From Echiichthys vipera (taxonomy: Eukaryota > Chordata > Actinopteri > Perciformes > Trachinidae), in contig OY829661.1 in assembly GCA_963691815.1 (NCBI GenBank), positions 28,517,597 through 28,581,596 of the forward strand: DNA of 64,000 nucleotides. Direction: 5' to 3'. This document shows, in pieces, positions 12,934-24,735 of the stretch (position 1 is its first letter; each line of letters begins with the position of its first letter). The translations under genes and the position numbers were made by a program. The notes beneath the pieces were generated by a model. The model was not told the origin of the DNA and made no database searches. It was given only the letters and a program-made list of their open reading frames with translations.

Positions 12934-14099
12934 ACCGTAAAACAGGTCACACAGGGTCCCCATACCCCGGTTAACGGACCTAGAGAGCTCCTTCAGTTCC
13001 TCGATTATTCATGAATGTAAAAATCGTTCTCAGGTTATTAACGGGTTTCTCATCTGCGCGTGCTCCCCACTCCACAGCGGTGGCTTTAGACCCGGAAATA
13101 AAGTAAATCAGGAAGAGACAGCGCCGAAAACAACGTGAAAACAACAACAATAACAGAGTTCCCTTTAAACCGAGGGAGGACTTCGCCACAGCAACTCAAA
13201 TCACTACCAAGAAGATCAGTTCCTGTTGTGATTCTGTTCAAAAGTCGGACGTTTACGATTTAAACAAAGGTGAAGGTGGAAATAAAGGCGTATTCAGAGC
13301 AGCTGTGAGTTGGTGGAGCGCCACCTACTGTACCCGAGGAAGAGTTACTCCCTCATTTCACCATTCAACCCCCTTTCATAGACACCAGAGAGACTTCAAT
13401 CATCTTATTGGGGTCACTGCTGTGCACTGAAACCCACTGTACCTGCAGCTCTGCACAGGCTAACTTCTCTCAGTCATAGGTGCATCACAGGGCGTGCAGA
13501 CGAAGCCGCTGCGTGGTTATTCTGGTGGTGGGGGGGGGGGGGGGGGCTGCACGTTTGCACAAACCGACAAAAGCTTTCCACCACATATATAGCATCTACA
13601 GCGATACGTCACAGGTTAGAGAGGAGGAAGCACGCCTCCATCTCTCTAGTGTCAGGATTGAGGGGGGGGGGAAAGGTTATTTGGTGGGGGGGGGGGGGTT
13701 GACCTTATGCAACTCCTACCATACCACCATGAATCACAACTTGGTAGAGACCCGTAACATTCAAAATGTGCTGCACGTGGAAGCAGTGACTGTGCTTACC
13801 TTCCATGTTTAAACAGCCGACACACTTAACTGTTACATTAGTAAATCACCATTTTAAAGGTCAGGTTTAAAGGTCATGTAACGTCGGCCCCCAGTTCTTC
13901 TCACCATGTCCCTTTTCTCCACATGTATGGGAAGATGCATGATTAACTGATATGGATGAATATCAAAATATGAAAATATGAAGCCCCCTTACCAGGTTGT
14001 GTAAACTGACTGATAATGTTTTTATAATGCCAGTTAAGCCGAGCAACAGTTGTTCATGGTTGTTCTGGTACGATCATGAAAAGCAAAGGGCCACGCTTT

Positions 14100-14960
14100 G
14101 TCATTTTGCATCTTTTGTGGTGGTTTTTAATTTATTTTAGTCATTTTGCATCTTTTTGTGGTGGTTTTGCATCTATTTTTAGTCATTTTGCATCTTTTTG
14201 TGGTGGTTTTGCATCTATTTTTAGTCATTTTGCATCTTTCTGTGGTGGTTTTACATCTATTTTTAGTCATTTTGCATCTTTTTGTGGTGGTTTTGCATCT
14301 ATTTTTAGTCATTTTGCATCTTTTTGTGGTGGTTTTGCATCTATTTTTAGTCATTTTGCATCTTTCTGTGGTGGTTTTACATCTATTTTTAGTCATTTTG
14401 CATCTTTTTGTGGTGGTTTTACATCTATTTTTAGTCATTTTGCATCTTTCTGTGGTGGTTTTGCATCTATTTTGAGTCATTCTGCGTCTTTCTGTGCTGG
14501 TTTTGCATCTATTTTTAGTCATTTTGCATCATTTTGTGGTGGTTTAGCATCTATTTTTAATCATTTTGCATCTTTTTGTGGTGGTTTTGTATCCATTTTT
14601 AGTCATTTTGCATCTTTTTGTGGTGGTTTTGCATCTATTTTTAGTCATTTGGCATCTTTTTGTGGTGGTTTTGCATCTATTTTTAATCATTTTGCATCTT
14701 TTTGTGGTGGTTTTGCATCTATTTTTAGTCATTTTGCATCTATTTTTAGTCATTTTGCATCTTTTTGTGGTGGTTTTGCATCTATTTTCACTAATTTTGC
14801 ATCTTTTTGTGGTGGTTTTGCATCTATTTTTAGTCATTTTGCATCTTTTTGTGGTGATTTTGCATCTATTTTTAGTCATTTTGCATCTTTTTGTGGTGGT
14901 TTCACATCCATTACTGGACATTTTGCATCTTTTGTGACGTTTTCCATCCATTTTGGGGGG
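14100..14960 (+). repeat. 42-bp minisatellite, locus 2
   Basis: About 20 copies of the same unit as at 9,985-10,431, more diverged toward both ends. A 360-residue frame runs through it, but it contains only the repeat and flanking sequence. Confidence 0.92.
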
Positions 14961-15039
14961 TTTACCTTTCTATGTCATCACCTTGTTTCTCTCTGTGGTC
15001 ATTTTACAACTATTTTAATCAAATTGAGCATCTACATCT

Positions 15040-17310
15040 GTAAGTCCCAGGTCTGGAGGGGAGGAAGCACGCCTCCATCTCCCTACATGGCTGCATTAAA
15101 GCGTGCACAACAGATGCATCCAACAAACACGGGCTGCACAACATCAAAGCTTTGTTAGAAATGGGCTTTTACCTGGGCTCGGGGAGGATGATTTTCTTAC
15201 TCGCCCGGGCCGCTGGAGTCGATTTGCTCTTCTCCATCGCCATCAAATAACTGACATCTGCGAGTACTGCTTCGAGGTCCGCCATCTTTCGACCCTGGGA
15301 CGACCGAATCAATACAAGAACCGGGGGCTGGGCTGGGCTGGGGGGGTGTTTGGATGGTTTTTGTTTAAAAAAAAAAGGGTTAAAAAAGCAAAGTCCCTCC
15401 GCCAGATATGAGCAACATCAAGCGCCACGAAAGGTGCGTGACAGGGCCGGCAGGGCTGACCATCGACTGGGGGGAAAGGGTGTCGTTGTCTCCGTGTGTT
15501 CGTCCGCTCGCTTCGCCCTCAAAACACCATCATGACAGCAGGAAAAAGGGGAAATTGAGAAATGCAGTGTGCAGGCCCGCTGGATCACCGTCCTTGTAAT
15601 CCCATTTAGTGCGAAAAATAACAATAATAACGCAAAGAAAGGGTGCTGCACGTCCTTTCCCTTCCTTGTGGTGTGTCTCTCTCAGAAAGGTAGATGCACC
15701 AGATGCTGGGTCCGTGCACAGCTGTCAAATCCTACAGGTCTCTGGGGGACTTCTTCTTCTCCGTCTTCCTCCCCTGGTCCCTCTTTTATTAAATGTTTTT
15801 AATGCAAATGTGTCCAAACTGGCCGGTTGGTTCGTCTCCAGTGCTGCTGCATGTGTCTCTTCCTTTAAAACGTGTAAAAACACCCCAACAAAAAGGTCTT
15901 TGCAGAGGTGGAAATGGTAAAAATCAAACAGGGACACGTGTAGATGTCTTCGGCTCAATGGAGGAAAAAGGAGGTTTTTAAAAAAAAGGGTGAATAAAGG
16001 AGGAGACAGGCTGAAATGTGTGCACTGTCGTCCTCCTCTAACACCTCAGCTGGTGCAGCAAATAACAGCAAACACGCAGGGACATTAAAAAAACAGAAAC
16101 ACCGACTGTTGTTGATGTTGCTGCCTGGTTTCCTGTGTTAACAAATCGGCCACACGGAAAAGAACACCGGCCGAAACGATGTCATTAAACACCTTAGGAG
16201 GTTGAGCTTAACCCGCGGCGGGTAATCGAGTTAAAACAACACTAAATCCACGACAACAACTTAAATATCGAGATTTTTCGATTCGGTTCGCTAAGTTAGC
16301 CACCGCGCTAGCTAGCAAGCTAACTGCTAGCAGCCCCGACCGCTCGGCGAGCTAACTAGCCGAGAGAGAGAAAAAGGCGATTAAATTATATTTACATGTA
16401 AGTTGGATTATTTATAAGCAGATATTAAAGTAAAATACCCTCGTTGCCAGCGGATAACAGGCTCACTGGCTTTGAATGGTCGGATTTAAACAGCGGACAC
16501 TGGCTAACGGCTGCTGCTCGCGCTCCTAACGGCTGCCCAACGGCTGCCCAACGGCTTCAAAAATCAGGACAGAACCGCAGCAGATGATCCATATTTTTGC
16601 CTGTTTTTACCCCAAATGTAACGGGGGTTAACCGGGGGGGACCCTCCTCGCCTTGGAAACCCCGCACAGAGCGACTGGCTGCGGGCTTGCTGGTGACGCT
16701 GGTGATGGTGGAGGAGGAGGGGAGATGGAAATCAGCTCCGGCGGTGAGTTCAACTTCTTAAACTTCCCCTCCCTCTTTCACAAACAACAAAAATGTCGTT
16801 AAATAATAATTCACGTTAAACAAACCAACACGACACCGGTGCTGGTTGGTGGGTGTTTAATCCGTATAACAAACCCACACGGAGGTCGCGAATACGGGGG
16901 GAAAAAACGAGGGGAGCCGCCGCCGCCGCCGTCACCGCCGCTGCCGAGTGTTCCGCCGCCAGCGACTCCTGCCTGCCAGGCTACCCGTGCTGGAGAGCTC
17001 ACACCGCGGCTAAGAACGCCAAGTCCGACCGCTGCCTCCTTGGAGCCGATTGTCGCCGCTCCTTCTCGGGTTTGTGTAAATGTTAAACCGTGTCCCAGGC
17101 TCCGGTATGGCACATGTTTTTCGGTGGAGGTCCTGCCTTGCTTCGGTGTGTTTTTCCTGTATTTTTCTGCTCGCTCTTGTGGTTCGACTTCCTCCCACTG
17201 CGGCGGGGAGAGGCTCGTAAAACCCGGAGCGGGGCGATGTCCGCCGGAGCCGGACCACAGGAGCGCGGAGAGAGGGGGGCGGGGGTGTGTGGTAATGGGT
17301 GATATTTATA
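15040..17310. promoter_or_regulatory. CpG-rich promoter-like region around grk3 exon 1
   Basis: The sequence changes from AT-rich repeats to CpG-rich unique-looking sequence, especially 15,170-15,320 and 16,620-17,310, with many CG dinucleotides and GGCGG/CCGCC motifs. It encloses and extends upstream of grk3 exon 1 (minus strand), as expected for a TATA-less CpG-island promoter. No TATA box or defined start site was found. Open frames within it (for example 16,839-17,345) are compositional and match nothing I recognise. Confidence 0.45.
15173..15285 (-). CDS. grk3: G-protein-coupled receptor kinase 3 (beta-ARK2 type), coding exon 1 only
   Basis: Reading the minus strand from the ATG at 15,285 gives 37 codons beginning MADLEAVLADVSYLM and ending KKIILPEP. 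The exon then stops at a split serine codon (AG before a GTAAAA donor). This is the highly conserved N-terminus of GRK2/GRK3. In the family this segment forms the N-terminal helix that docks on the activated receptor and leads into the RGS-homology domain. The kinases phosphorylate agonist-occupied receptors and so start arrestin-mediated desensitisation. The rest (RH, kinase and PH domains) is not in the window: nothing resembling exon 2 is visible to the left, so intron 1 is at least 15 kb. GRK2 and GRK3 are nearly identical here; GRK3 is preferred because human GRK3 lies on the same chromosome band as CRYBB1/CRYBA4. The exon is too short to stand out as a long open frame. Confidence 0.85.
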
Positions 17311-18095
17311 TTTTTACACATGCAACACCACCATTATATATGTGAAATGAACACATGCATATACATCTATGTATCCCTGCAGATTCATACATTAGGATGC
17401 TTTATTTTTACACATTTAAAGCACTTTTAGGTGCCTTTCATAGCGCGGTGCAGCACGTTTCCCCTGTGTTGAGCGTGTTCAGCCACCCCTCTCGTGTCTG
17501 TGCAGCATCACATGTGTTGTGTGTGTGTTTTCACATTTACTCTGAGGCCTCTGTTAATTAATATTACGGCTCAGTAAATGATTTTCTGGAGGAAGCCCCA
17601 GTGAGCAGGAGGAGCCCCGGTGGGTTTAGGTGGAAGCATAGTGCCGTTTCCTGGACACCACTGGTAATGCTCCTGATGCACTCTGCAACGGACGAAGCAT
17701 GCTGTGAGGATTAGACATTATACAGTGTATATATATATAAACAGATGTTTTATAACTCCACTGTGCAGAAACAGCACCTCAAACCAGCGACTCATGAAGC
17801 ATTCACATCCTTTAGTCATTTTTTGGGGAAGAAACTAAAGCAAAACACGCTTAAATATGATTAAATGTGAGTGTTTTCTGCTTTTCTTTGTCATTTATAT
17901 GTTATTTCAATATAAAATGAACATAACCCATAGTTGTTGCAGCTCTCGTAACAACACCACACTGTAACAAATTACAGAAGTGTCATCAAACACACCCTGT
18001 GTTTATATTGTTCATACTTTTCTATAATTTATTGTGTTTCTTATTTATGTTTTTATCCACTTTGCTGCTTTAATGAGGAAATTTCCCCATTTCAT
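17311..18095. other. Unassigned spacer
   Basis: AT-rich sequence between the CpG-rich region and the minisatellite at 18,096. No gene, splice structure or recognised repeat was seen, apart from a short TA/TG run near 17,727. Confidence 0.4.
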
Positions 18096-18450
18096 TTCAT
18101 TTTGCATCTTTTTGTGGTAGTTTTGCATCAATTTTTAGTCATTTTGCATCTTTTTGTGGTGGTTTTGCATCTATTTTTAGTCATTTTGCATCTTTTTGTG
18201 CTGGTTTTGCATCTATTTTTAGTCATTTTGCATCTTTTTGTGGTGGTTTTGCATCTATTTTTAGTCATTTTGCATCTTTTTGTGGTGGTTTTGCATCTAT
18301 TTTTAGTCATTTTGCATCTTTTTGTGCTGGTTTTGCATCTATTTTTAGTCATTTTGCATCTTTTTGTGGTGGTTTTGCATCTATTTTTAGTCATTTTGCA
18401 TCTTTTTGTGCTGGTTTTGCATCTATTTTTAGTCATTTTGCATCTTTTTT
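18096..18450 (+). repeat. 42-bp minisatellite, locus 3, downstream of cryba4
   Basis: About 8.5 highly regular copies of the same unit; related but decayed units continue to about 18,660. It lies about 450 bp beyond the cryba4 polyadenylation signal. Confidence 0.92.
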
Positions 18451-18893
18451 GAAGCATAGCATCATTTAAAGTTTCTCTTTGGTCATTTTAAAACTATTTT
18501 TAATGATTTTTTGTGTCTTCGTCGTCATTTTTTGTCTCTATGTGGTCGTTTAAGTCTATTTCCAGTCGTTCGGCATCTCTTCGTAGTCGTTTTGCATCCC
18601 TATAGTCATGTTTGGTAGTTTTGTGTTTACTTGTGGTCATTTAGCATCTCTCTGTGACTAAAGGATCATTGAAATGGATTGGTCCTCAGTTAAACATCTT
18701 CTCAGCTCTTAAGTTTAATGATCGTGCATAAATAAACTGTAAACTCAGCCTTTACTGACAGCGCTCAGCTCTACACACCATCACGTGAACTGACCCCTCC
18801 AGAGAAACACGGCGGAGCGTGCGACTGTACTTCAGTCTATCTGAGACACAAGCAGACACACGGGCGGAAGTGCTTAAGGTTTAAGAAAGACAT

Positions 18894-18899
18894 TTTATT
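18894..18899 (-). terminator. cryba4: cryba4 polyadenylation signal
   Basis: AATAAA on the minus strand, 70 bp beyond the stop codon. It gives a very short 3' untranslated region, as is common for crystallin genes. Confidence 0.75.
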
Positions 18900-18968
18900 C
18901 AGCACTGGGAAGCAGCAGGGGTCAAAGGTGAAGGGTCACGAGGGAGGGGGAGTTAGTGGAGAGGGCTG

Positions 18969-21915
18969 TTACTGCTGAATACGGCGGATGGACTGGATCT
19001 GAGGGGTCTGGCAGTGGGAGCCAAACTCCCTGAAGTGTTTGAACTCCCCGCAGTGACGATCACACTCCATGATGTACTGGTACCCACGGTAACCGGGGAA
19101 CTGGTAGCACACGAATCTGCCGAGACACCAAAGAGAGGAGGAAGTGCGCGTGAAAATGCTGCAACAGGCCGGTTGTGAAAGAGCAGGATTATTTTTAAAG
19201 TGCAGAGAAAGAGAGAAGCTGCGGGACACTCACGCTCCAGACTGGATCCTGAGGGAGCCGACCTCGTTGTTGCACCAGCCCATGGCCTGCAGGGAGGGGT
19301 AGTCGTCGCTGAGCTCGCCCTTACGGCCCAGGAAGTTCTCACGCTCAAAGATGGTCATACGACACTCTCTGTGGTTCTGCGGGGGACAAACAAGGCGTGA
19401 GCGGGGTGTTTACGCTCAGATCTGCTGACTCAGCACAAAGCTTTTCAATCAGGAGTCAATCAAACAGTTCAATAATGCTGAGTGTTCGTTCTGAGTCATT
19501 TAATCTTAATTGAGTCCTAATTTAAATAAATAATAAATTAAATATTTAAATAATACTGTATGTTCATTCTGAGTAATGACCATTTAACCAAAGACCATTT
19601 AAATAAAGAATAAATATAAATAAATCAAACAGTTCAATAATGCTGAGTGTTCGTTCTGAGGCATTTAATGATAATTTAAATATATAAAAATATAAATAAA
19701 TAAAATAGTTCAATAATACTGTATGTTTATTATGAGTCATTTAAACTTAATATCAATAAAGAATGAATATAAATAAATATAAATATCTATATTAACATGT
19801 TCAGTATCATTCTGAGTAATGACCATTTAACAAAAGACCATTTAAATTAAGATTAAATATAAATAAAAATCTATATAAGCATCATGTTCAGTATCAGACA
19901 TTTGCGGACAATTTAAATTAAGAATAAATCTAAATAAATTAAATATTTAAGTAATACTATAGTGTATGTTTATTATCAGTAGTTTGCTAACAATTTAAAT
20001 TAAGAATAAATTAAATTAAATATAAATATCTATATTAACATGTTCAGTATGAGACATTTGCTGACAATTTAAATTAAAAATAATATAAATATCTATATAA
20101 AAAAGCTGTGAGGTGCTGGAAAAGCTTGAAATAAAGAATAAATAAAAATAAAAAATCTAAATAAACATCATGTTCAGTCTCAGACATTTGCTGATCATTT
20201 AAATAAAGAATAAACATAAATAAATAAAATAGTTAAATTATACTTTGTGTTCGCTATGAGTCATTTAATGACAATTTAAATATATAAAATTATAAATAAA
20301 TGAAATAGTTTAATAATACTATACTGTCTGTTTATTCTGAGTCATTTAATGACAATCTATATTAAGAATAAATAAATATAAATACCGATATAACATCATG
20401 GTCAGTCTCAGACATTTTCTGACTATTTAATTAAATATAAATATAAATAAATAAATAAATAAATAAAGTAGTTAAATAATACTCTGTGTTCATTATCAGG
20501 GTTCTTGCACCTTTTCCAAGGTCATAATCAAACACTTTTCATGTTCTTTAAAAGTCCATTTTCAGGCTTCTCCAGCACCGTACCGCTGTGGTTCATCACA
20601 TATTTCTATAAACTGTGTTTCATAAACAGCAGGAGGACAGAAACTAAATAAACTTCTCTTCTGTGGCTGTTTGGTGTTAAAGCACGCATTAAAACTCAAG
20701 CACTTTCAAGGATTTCAGCCCCTGAAATGATTAAATGTGCATAAATGTGCATAAATGTGCATGAATGTGCATGAATGTGCATGAATGTGCATGAATGTGC
20801 ATGGATGATCATAAATGTGCATGGATGTGCATGAATGTGCATAAATGTGCATGAATGTGCATGAATGCAGCCGTGCAGGAGACTCACAGCGCAGGCGATG
20901 GGTCTGAAGGAGGTCATCCTCTCGATGTGGTAGGCGTTGCTGCCCCCGAAGGCGTCACACTGGGGGTACTCGCCCCTCTCCAGGACGAACTGCTGCCCCT
21001 GGTAGGACGCGTGCTCGTACCCCACCCAGCTGTGCACAAGAAACACCTCATTTATTATTAAAATGTTATATTTAAAATGACTCAAACAGCTGCTGAGGCA
21101 GTGAGTTATATTATTACTTATATTATATTAACATTTAACATTATACATTAATATATTACACGGTAAACTTGTTCTATAAATGGAAATAAAGGTCAATAAA
21201 CTTGCTAGAGTCACTCATTTACTGACCCTTTAAATAAAGAATTAAAATAAAATAAATATCAGGTTCAGTATCAGACATTTACTGACCATTTAAATAAAAA
21301 ATAAATATTTAAATAATACTTTATGTTCATTCTAAGTCATTTTCTGACAATTTAAATTAAGAATTAAAATAAAATAAATATCTAAATAAGCATCATGTTC
21401 AGTATCAGACATTTACTGATAATTAAAAAAATAAAAATAATAATTAAATATTTAAAAAAGACTTTATGTTCATGATGAGTAATTTTCTGACTCTTTAAAT
21501 TAAGAATAAAATAAATATCTAAATAAGAAGTCGTATGTCGATAGATATGGATCTGTGTGTGACCGCCCTGTGGAGCTGTATCCCCCTAAACGGGTCCTTT
21601 TCCGGGTGCACTCACGCTCCACTCTCCACCCTCAGGGATCGAACCGTCTCGAAGCCAAACTCCATCACGTTGCAGCACTCGGACGTGAACTCGTGGCGCC
21701 GGCCCTGGAAACACTCCTCGTCGAAGACAATGATCTGACGGGGAACAAACCTGAGCTTTAATGTGACTCCTCTCGTTTTGACATATTTATAATTTAACTG
21801 GAAATCAAAAGTCAAATGAATGAATGATCCGGTCGTTCAGACTAAAGACCCAAACATGTGACATTTAAAGAGTTTTTACTGCGTCCTGACATCAACACGG
21901 ACAGATCTGAGGACT

Positions 21916-21985
<70 letters not shown>

Positions 21986-22295
21986 GAGTGTGTGTGTGAA
22001 AACGTGTGTAAACATGTGTGAACATGTTTCAACATGTGTGTGAACGTATGTGAAAGTGTGTAAACGTGTGTGTGTGAACGTGTGTGTAACCGCTGTAAAC
22101 GTGTGTGTGTGCGTGTGTGTGTGTAAACGTGTGTGTGAACGTGTGTGAGTGTGAACATGAGTGTGAGTGTGAACATGAGTGTAAACGTGTGTGTGAACGT
22201 GTGTGAGTGTGAACATGAGTGTGAGTGTGAACATGAGTGTAAACGTGTGTGTGAACTTGTGTGTTAACGCGTGTGTGAAAGTGTGTGTGAGTGTG

Positions 22296-22374
<79 letters not shown>

Positions 22375-22376
22375 CC

Positions 22377-22421
<45 letters not shown>

Positions 22422-22472
22422 ACCTTCACTCACCTTCCAGTGGCCGGAGAACTTGGTGCAGTGGTGAGTCAT
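18969..22472 (-). CDS. cryba4: Beta-A4 crystallin, complete coding sequence
   Basis: Structural protein of the eye lens; acidic beta-crystallins pair with basic ones such as beta-B1. Five coding exons on the minus strand: 22,434-22,472 (MTHHCTKFSGHWK), 21,616-21,734, 20,888-21,029, 19,234-19,376 and 18,969-19,116. All introns are GT-AG. Phases 0, 2, 0, 2 give an uninterrupted 196-residue protein, the length of human CRYBA4. After the short N-terminal arm, each exon encodes one Greek-key motif: residues 14-53, 54-100, 101-148 and 149-196. Diagnostic stretches are FQGRRHEFTSEC, GYEHASYQGQQF, NFLGRKGELSDDYPSLQAMG and the C-terminal QSIRRIQQ. Introns 2-4 are packed with TG or AT-rich repeats, while intron 5 is only 117 bp. 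The gene is divergent from crybb1. Confidence 0.97.
19440..20480. repeat. AT-rich degenerate tandem repeat in cryba4 intron 4
   Basis: Degenerate units of about 70-120 bp with AATTTAAATTAAGAATAAA, CATGTTCAGTATCAGAC and GTTCATTCTGAGTCAT. The same family continues in intron 3 (about 21,100-21,530) and appears inverted at 2,530-3,080. Confidence 0.6.
20498..20715. repeat. Dispersed repeat in cryba4 intron 4
   Basis: TTCTTGCACCTTTTCCAAGGTC ends and AAAACTCAAGCACTTTC. A related copy lies at 28,420-28,705 (CGTTCACCTTTCCCAAAGTC to GCACTTTTCAAACCTTG), and short remnants occur near 23,190-23,215 and 23,695-23,755. This looks like an old teleost interspersed repeat; I cannot name the family. Confidence 0.5.
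20729..20870 (+). repeat. Decamer tandem repeat beside cryba4 exon 4
   Basis: About 14 copies of ATGAATGTGC / ATAAATGTGC, ending 18 bp from the exon 4 boundary (20,888), on the donor side. Confidence 0.85.
21919..22425 (+). repeat. TG-rich array filling cryba4 intron 2
   Basis: Perfect TG runs (21,919-21,980, 22,300-22,372 and 22,379-22,420) flank a middle part of GTGTGAACGTG / GTGTGAACATGAG variants. The array ends next to the exon 2 donor at 22,433. Histidine/threonine or valine/cysteine open frames here are artefacts. Confidence 0.85.
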
Positions 22473-22875
22473 CTTGTCTGGAAAGGAACAAAAAACAGAA
22501 AATCACCTTCAGTGACAAAAAGCACGTCTGAGACTTTGTGTCCAGCGTCTGAGGAGCCGGACCAACGTGCGTCAGAGGACGAGAAGCACAGAAACAGGCC
22601 TGGACACAGTCGTCTGAGCCTGAATTTAATGATCCTGGGTTCATATTTGCACCAAAATGGATCCAGAGGCATCACCTGGACCTCTCTCTCCCACCCTTCC
22701 TCCCTGTTTGTGTCATTTTCCTCCCGTTTCCTCCCCCTGCTATTCCTCAGGTGTCTGTCCCTGATGCACTGGAGCCTCTGGGGCCTGTGGAGCCCTGAGG
22801 CGTGCAGCTCCAGAGTTTGGGTGTGTGTGTGTGTGTGACGGCGGTGCGATGCCATGGAGGGACCGGGGGACTCAC

Positions 22876-22950
22876 CTTGCTGTGTGGTACCCTGGGGTTG
22901 TCCTGCCGTGAGAGTGAGAGGAGCCACGCGCCCCCACCCTTTTAAAGCCT
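22876..22950 (-). promoter_or_regulatory. cryba4: cryba4 core promoter and untranslated exon 1
   Basis: On the minus strand a TATA-like TTTAAAAG lies at about 22,939-22,946. It is followed some 30 bp downstream by a short leader ending ACAGCAAG at 22,876, directly before a GTGAGT donor. The matching acceptor TTTCCAG lies 5 bp upstream of the ATG in exon 2. A short non-coding first exon is usual in beta-crystallin genes. TGCTGAGCC at 22,981-22,989 (minus strand) resembles a Maf half-site, the kind of element known to drive lens expression. The start site (about 22,913) is inferred from TATA spacing. Confidence 0.7.
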
Positions 22951-23025
22951 CCCCTGGCGAGGGGCCACGCAGAAAGCCCCGGCTCAGCAGCAGGGGAGGG
23001 GCCTCTTTTTGTCTGTGCACCCCCC

Positions 23026-23061
<36 letters not shown>

Positions 23062-23755
23062 AACCCCGACAAAAGCGTGGTTAATCTGTGGACGGGGCAG
23101 AAGTGCAGACGCCACATTATCGCCCTTCTGTGGCAGTGGACGGGGAACAGAAACAGACACGGCTGGAAATCAATAAAAAGCTTAAATTTCAAGGTTTGAA
23201 AAGTGCTTTAAGTTCGGAGGAAGTTCGTAAAATTGTATCTGGATTTTTCTTTTGACAGCAAACAGAATTAAAATGAACCAGAGCCTGAAATGAAAACGTG
23301 AAATAATGATTTAAATATATAAATATAGATTAACCGCAGCTGTGAGCGGCTGGGAACGCTTGGAAATGCACCTGAAAGGGCTTGAGTTTGACCCTGAACA
23401 CAACACGAGCTGAGAAAAGACACAAGGGCGAAGACGTTTGTTTGTTTGTTTGTTTGTTTGTTTGTTTGTTTGTATCCCTTTATTCCCCTGGGGCTCCTGC
23501 AGTTTTATGTTGTTTACACAATCACATTAAACTTAAACATTAAACAACACGAGACACAAAATAAAACTCAAATAACGACAGAATTCCAACTGAAAAAACA
23601 AACGTTACACGACTCTGAGTGAATCAGGATCTGAAGAATCATCAGAGTTCATACAGAGGCTGCAAATCCTTAAACATTTAACTTTAATGTTGTTTTCAGG
23701 GTTTGAAAAGTGCTAAAGTTTGAATAAAGTTCTTAGAAAATGCTTGAAATTGTAA

Positions 23756-24170
23756 AACACGTCACACGCATTGATGACGTCATGGCGATGCGTGGCTTTG
23801 TTTCCAGATCTTTCCGTAGACCTCTGAGTTTTTGTGCGTCTTGTCGACTGTTTTTGAATCTTTTCATCGACCAAATCTGCAGTAAACACTCCACCTCCGC
23901 ATCACACCAACGTGAACCTTTCACCGCCATTGTTTGAAATGTCCGCGCATGGTCCCTCCTTCTTTTTTCTACGTCCCAACAGGCGCACAGGAAATGACCT
24001 CAGAACCGCCGTAGGCCTCGTGCTCGTACACGTGCGCACGCTCGTGCTCGTACACGTGCAAACGTGCTTTACTAAAGCCCACCTCTCCCAAACGGGCCGT
24101 GGACGGCAAGCGTGCCGCTCCTAGACGTGGTACGGTTGCACTCACACTGGTCAAAGGAACCAGACTTTAG
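23756..24170 (-). mobile_element. DNA element fragment, copy F
   Basis: Internal and right-hand 415 bp of the element; the left terminal part before AACACGTCACACGC is missing. The copy ends abruptly at CCAGACTTTAG next to a GA run. It lies about 800 bp upstream of the cryba4 promoter. Confidence 0.8.
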
Positions 24171-24528
24171 TGAAGAGAGAGAGAGAGAGAGAGATGAACA
24201 GGACACAGGACACGGCGTCCAAGGTGTTTCTGTGACCCGTCCACCACCCGTGCCTCCGTACACTGAGTTTTCTGCTCTTAAAGTGGAATTAACCCTCCAG
24301 GGTCTTTTTCAGCACTTTAACCCTCAAATAATCAACTATTAAGGTAGAAATCCAGGAGAGATGCTAACAGCCGGACGTGGCTAACAGTGATTAGCTGCGT
24401 TAACTTTATGTGTTTTCAGATAAAACGAGCGTCCTGAAAACATCAGATGGGCATTTTTCACTGTATTATAATAATAACAGTAATAAACTGTGATATTAAG
24501 AAGTTTAAAAACAAAATCTCAAAGTGCT

Positions 24529-24735
24529 TTACATGATTAAAACAGTTAAGACATAAACGTGTGTGTCGTCTGCATAACAGTGATACTGGCTACGTCCCAG
24601 TGGTGACGTGTTTTTACTGAATAACAGGGGGCCGAGGACGGAGCCTTGGGGAACTCCACATGAGAAAGACCTTATTAAGATGATAGGTCGTCTAATGAGA
24701 CCCTCTGCGTTTGGCGTAGACGCACAGGGCGCCAA
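24529..24735 (-). pseudogene. LINE reverse-transcriptase fragment
   Basis: The minus strand encodes CGVPQGSVLGPLLFS and, a little later, YHCYADDTHVY. These are two hallmark blocks of non-LTR retrotransposon reverse transcriptases (the second includes the catalytic YADD). The spacer between them is shorter and diverged, and nothing else of the element is intact, so this is a dead fragment. The L2/Rex-like clade is likely but unproven. Confidence 0.75.

Larger units (their letters stand above)
1..15172 (-). other. Inferred first intron of grk3, repeat-filled
   Basis: No second grk3 exon or other gene was recognised here. Contents in order: unassigned sequence (1-405); an inverted pair of DNA elements (406-2223); an AT-rich degenerate array (2,530-3,080); a 90-bp tandem array (4,228-4,640); unassigned sequence (4,650-6,510); a duplication with a transposon fragment at its junction (6,512-7,314); another DNA element (8,008-8,606); two minisatellites (9,985-10,431 and 14,100-14,960). 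Between these, 3,081-4,150, 7,320-8,007, 8,607-9,780, 10,432-12,690 and 12,934-14,099 show only short simple repeats, for example a CA/TG tract at 3,492-3,525 and a CAG/AGC tract at 11,989-12,028. That this is one intron is an inference from the direction of exon 1. Confidence 0.55.

Noticed and set aside
14076..15158. 360-codon open frame
   Set aside because: It is almost entirely the 42-bp minisatellite (FCGGFASIFSHFAS repeats).
16839..17345. 168-codon proline-rich frame
   Set aside because: CpG-island composition, no recognisable domain, and the frame starts and ends without splice or conservation support.
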